This document shows, piece after piece, positions 5,294-7,171 of a stretch of DNA of 7,171 nt (the stretch's first letter is position 1; every line of letters begins with the position of its first letter). A program made the position numbers and the translations under genes. The stretch comes from Gulosibacter massiliensis (GTDB lineage Bacteria > Actinomycetota > Actinomycetes > Actinomycetales > Microbacteriaceae): assembly GCA_945901035.1 (NCBI GenBank), contig CAMDKN010000065.1, positions 1-7,171 of the forward strand, read 5' to 3'. Under the pieces are notes generated by a model. The model saw only the letters and a program-made list of their open reading frames with translations. It was not told the DNA's origin and made no database searches.

Positions 5294-6970
5294 CTTGTCG
5301 ACGTACCCGCGCGGGGCGAGTTCCGGGTGGTTCAAATCGAACGCCGGCGCTTCCGAGCGAATTCGTGGGATCGAGGTGAAGTTGTGGCGTGGCGGTGGGC
5401 TCGACGTCGCCCACTCGAGAGAACGTCCGTATCCCCACGGGTCGTTGACGCCGACCAAGGGGGCGTTGCGGTGCGTCCACCAGACGTTGAACAGGAACGG
5501 AATCATGGAGAACGCGAGCACAATCGAACCGACGGTCGACAGCTGGTTCATCCAGGTGAAACCGTCCTCTTGGAGGTAGGTCGCATACCTGCGCGGCATA
5601 CCCATGACTCCGGCCCAGTGCTGAATGAGGAAGGTCATGTGGAATCCGACGAACAGCAGCCAGAAGTGCAGGTGCCCGAGGTCTTCGCGCAACTTTCGGC
5701 CCGTGAACTTGGGCCACCAGAAATAGAAGCCTGCGAACATAGCGAACACCACTGTTCCGAAGACCACGTAGTGAAAGTGAGCAACGACGAAGTAGGAATC
5801 CGAGAGGTTGAAGTCCAGCGGCGGTGACGCAAGAATCACACCGGTCAATCCACCGAACACGAAGGACACGAGGAAACCGAGTGCGAAAACCAGAGGTGTG
5901 TCGAAGGTTATGGAGCCACGCCACATCGTCCCGATCCAGTTGAAGATTTTGACGCCGGTGGGGACCGCAATCAACATGGTCATGAGCGCAAAGAACGGCA
6001 GCAGAACACTTCCCGTGACGTACATGTGATGTGCCCAGACAGTCATGGACAGTGCCGCGATGGCAATCGTTGCGAACACCAACGTCTTGTATCCAAAGAT
6101 GGGCTTCCGCGAAAACACCGGGAGGATTTCGGAAATGATTCCAAAGAAGGGCAACGCGATGATGTACACCTCGGGGTGGCCGAAGAACCAGAAGAGGTGT
6201 TGCCACAGAATCGCCCCGCCGGTTGCCGCATCGAAGACGTGGGAACCGAACACACGGTCCGAACCCAACGACAGTGCCGCTGCGGCGAAGACCGGGAAGA
6301 CCATGACCACGAGGAGAGAGGTGATGAGGGTGTTCCACGAGAAAATCGACATACGCCACATCGTCATCCCCGGCGCACGCATGGTGATGATGGTCGTGAT
6401 GAAGTTGACTGCACCCATGATCGTCCCAAAGCCAGACAGACCGAGTCCAAACACCCACATGTTGGCGCCGACACCGGGCGTGTACGTTGCGGTCGACAGC
6501 GGGGCGTAGGCGAACCAGCCGAACGAGGCAGCGCCTTGCGGTGTCAGGAATCCCGCGGTCGCAACAGCTGAACCAAAGAAATAGAACCAGAACGCGAGTG
6601 CGTTGAGGCGCGGGAAGGCGACATCCGGCGCTCCGATTTGAAGCGGCATGAGGACATTGGCGAAAGCCGCGAAGAGCGGGGTGGCGAACATCAGCAGCAT
6701 CAGTGTTCCGTGCATCGTGAACAACTGGTTGTACTGTTCCTTCGTCACGAGGTCCATGCCGGGCTGGAACAGCTGCGCCCGAATAATCAGCGCCATCACA
6801 CCAGCGATCAGGAAGTACGCAAACGACGTGACGAAATACATGTATCCGATGGTCTTGTGGTTGGTCGTCGTCAGGTAATCAAGGAACACCGAACCCTGCC
6901 GGCCGGCTTTTACAGTGCTGACGCCCTCGGGAATTGATGCCGCGGGGGGACGGGGTGCTGTCGTTGTCAT
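5291..6970 (-). CDS. ctaD: Cytochrome c oxidase subunit I (aa3 type)
   Basis: CtaD is the catalytic subunit. It carries heme a and the heme a3-CuB centre that reduces O2 to water, and it pumps protons. The 559-residue product has about twelve hydrophobic spans between 40 and 500. Ligands visible by family position are H87 and H400 for heme a, H398 for heme a3, and H265, H314 and H315 for CuB. Y269 in GHPEVY is the tyrosine expected to be crosslinked to H265. Proton path residues are complete: D116 at the D-channel mouth ([12 protein letters not shown]), E267 at its top, and K340 in PTGVKIFNW for the K channel. This is the A1 pattern of heme-copper oxidases. The N-terminal 27 residues are a Pro- and Ala-rich cytoplasmic extension, and the C-terminal tail [12 protein letters not shown] is typical of actinobacteria. 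The ATG at 6970 has AAGGA six bases before it. Only nine bases separate it from ctaC. Confidence 0.98.
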   Translation of the reverse strand: MTTTAPRPPAASIPEGVSTVKAGRQGSVFLDYLTTTNHKTIGYMYFVTSFAYFLIAGVMALIIRAQLFQPGMDLVTKEQYNQLFTMHGTLMLLMFATPLFAAFANVLMPLQIGAPDVAFPRLNALAFWFYFFGSAVATAGFLTPQGAASFGWFAYAPLSTATYTPGVGANMWVFGLGLSGFGTIMGAVNFITTIITMRAPGMTMWRMSIFSWNTLITSLLVVMVFPVFAAAALSLGSDRVFGSHVFDAATGGAILWQHLFWFFGHPEVYIIALPFFGIISEILPVFSRKPIFGYKTLVFATIAIAALSMTVWAHHMYVTGSVLLPFFALMTMLIAVPTGVKIFNWIGTMWRGSITFDTPLVFALGFLVSFVFGGLTGVILASPPLDFNLSDSYFVVAHFHYVVFGTVVFAMFAGFYFWWPKFTGRKLREDLGHLHFWLLFVGFHMTFLIQHWAGVMGMPRRYATYLQEDGFTWMNQLSTVGSIVLAFSMIPFLFNVWWTHRNAPLVGVNDPWGYGRSLEWATSSPPPRHNFTSIPRIRSEAPAFDLNHPELAPRGYVDK

Positions 6971-6976
6971 CGCGTT

Positions 6977-6982
6977 TCCTTA
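6977..6982 (-). promoter_or_regulatory. Ribosome binding site of ctaD fused to the ctaC stop
   Basis: The minus strand reads TAAGGA. TAA stops ctaC, and AAGGA lies six bases before the ctaD ATG. The overlap of stop and binding site suggests that ribosomes finishing ctaC reinitiate at ctaD. Confidence 0.7.
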
Positions 6983-7171
6983 TCCTTCTGTGTTTCCGTC
7001 GGTGCCGGGAAGAACGTTATTGGCGTTGTATTCCGCACCCCGGCTTCCCGTGAGGCCCTGATCGCGAAGCGCTTGCATCTGCGCACTGTACTCGGCTTCT
7101 GACACAACCTTGACCGTGAACAACATGAGCGAGTGATATTCGCCGCACAGTTCGGCGCACTTTCCGCGGAA
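6980..7171 (-). CDS. ctaC: Cytochrome c oxidase subunit II, C-terminal fragment (partial, runs off the window)
   Basis: CtaC carries the binuclear CuA centre that receives electrons from QcrC. I translated the last 63 residues by hand from the window edge. They begin FRGKCAELCGEYHSLMLFTV, which holds the CuA ligands in the CxxxCxxxHxxM arrangement: Cys 5, Cys 9, His 13 and Met 16 of the fragment, with Glu 7 in between. The other CuA His, the N-terminal membrane hairpin and any lipoprotein signal lie outside the window. A polar tail of about 40 residues, rich in Gly, Asn and Gln, follows the copper site and ends NTEG before TAA at 6982-6980. The gene leads into ctaD with a nine-base gap. The promoter of this operon is not visible here. 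Confidence 0.95.
   Translation of the reverse strand, partial: FRGKCAELCGEYHSLMLFTVKVVSEAEYSAQMQALRDQGLTGSRGAEYNANNVLPGTDGNTEG

Noticed and set aside
5282..5302. A five-base stem (GTCGA with TCGAC) with the ctaF ribosome binding site in its loop
   Set aside because: Five pairs with an 11-base loop are easily found by chance, and GTCGAC is self-complementary. The binding site would be exposed, not hidden, so no switch is implied.
5139..6458. A 439-codon open frame on the minus strand inside ctaD, in another frame
   Set aside because: The product is rich in Arg, His, Ser and Pro with no family resemblance, and it runs across the ctaD-ctaF junction. CtaD in the main frame has every catalytic residue. 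Long shadow frames are expected in GC-rich coding DNA.
1..7171. CRISPR arrays, tRNA or rRNA genes, insertion sequences, attachment sites or defence genes
   Set aside because: I looked for repeated spacers, transposase-like frames and RNA gene signatures and saw none. The window is filled by conserved respiratory genes with gaps of at most 114 bases.

Overview
The window is one side-by-side set of respiratory genes that encodes an actinobacterial cytochrome bcc-aa3 supercomplex (complex III plus cytochrome c oxidase). The organism is almost certainly an actinobacterium. QcrC is a diheme c-type cytochrome, QcrA is a three-helix Rieske protein, QcrB has a long C-terminal tail and a PDWY Qo motif, CtaF is present, and trpD lies divergently next to ctaE as in Mycobacterium. 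The QcrB and CtaD sequences look most like Micrococcales, and Microbacteriaceae in particular. That placement is from memory of family members, not a search. Base composition is moderate for the group: two 60-base lines counted by hand gave 38 and 35 G+C.

Layout. Bases 1-220 (minus strand) hold the 5' end of trpD. Bases 221-334 are a divergent promoter region with a tandem imperfect repeat. Bases 335-4423 (plus strand) are the operon ctaE-qcrC-qcrA-qcrB, with gaps of 13 and 22 bases and an ATGA overlap. Bases 4424-4511 are a short convergent spacer with a GC-rich hairpin. Bases 4512-4778 (minus) encode an unrecognised 88-residue protein with a C-terminal membrane helix. Bases 4858-7171 (minus) carry ctaF, ctaD and the 3' end of ctaC, in transcription order ctaC-ctaD-ctaF. 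No stretch without a gene exceeds 114 bases.

How the genes work together. QcrB and QcrA oxidise menaquinol at the outer face of the membrane. QcrC carries electrons on its two hemes directly to the CuA centre in CtaC, so no soluble cytochrome c is needed. CtaD reduces O2 and pumps protons, and CtaE and CtaF complete the oxidase. Every catalytic residue I looked for is present, and no gene is broken.

Start signals fall into two classes. The promoter-proximal genes trpD, ctaE and the 88-residue gene start with GTG 6-7 bases after a -10-like hexamer and lack a usable ribosome binding site, which suggests leaderless mRNAs. The downstream operon genes start with ATG, most of them behind a Shine-Dalgarno sequence. 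The locus itself is conserved housekeeping. The least explained parts are the 88-residue gene and the repeat upstream of ctaE.
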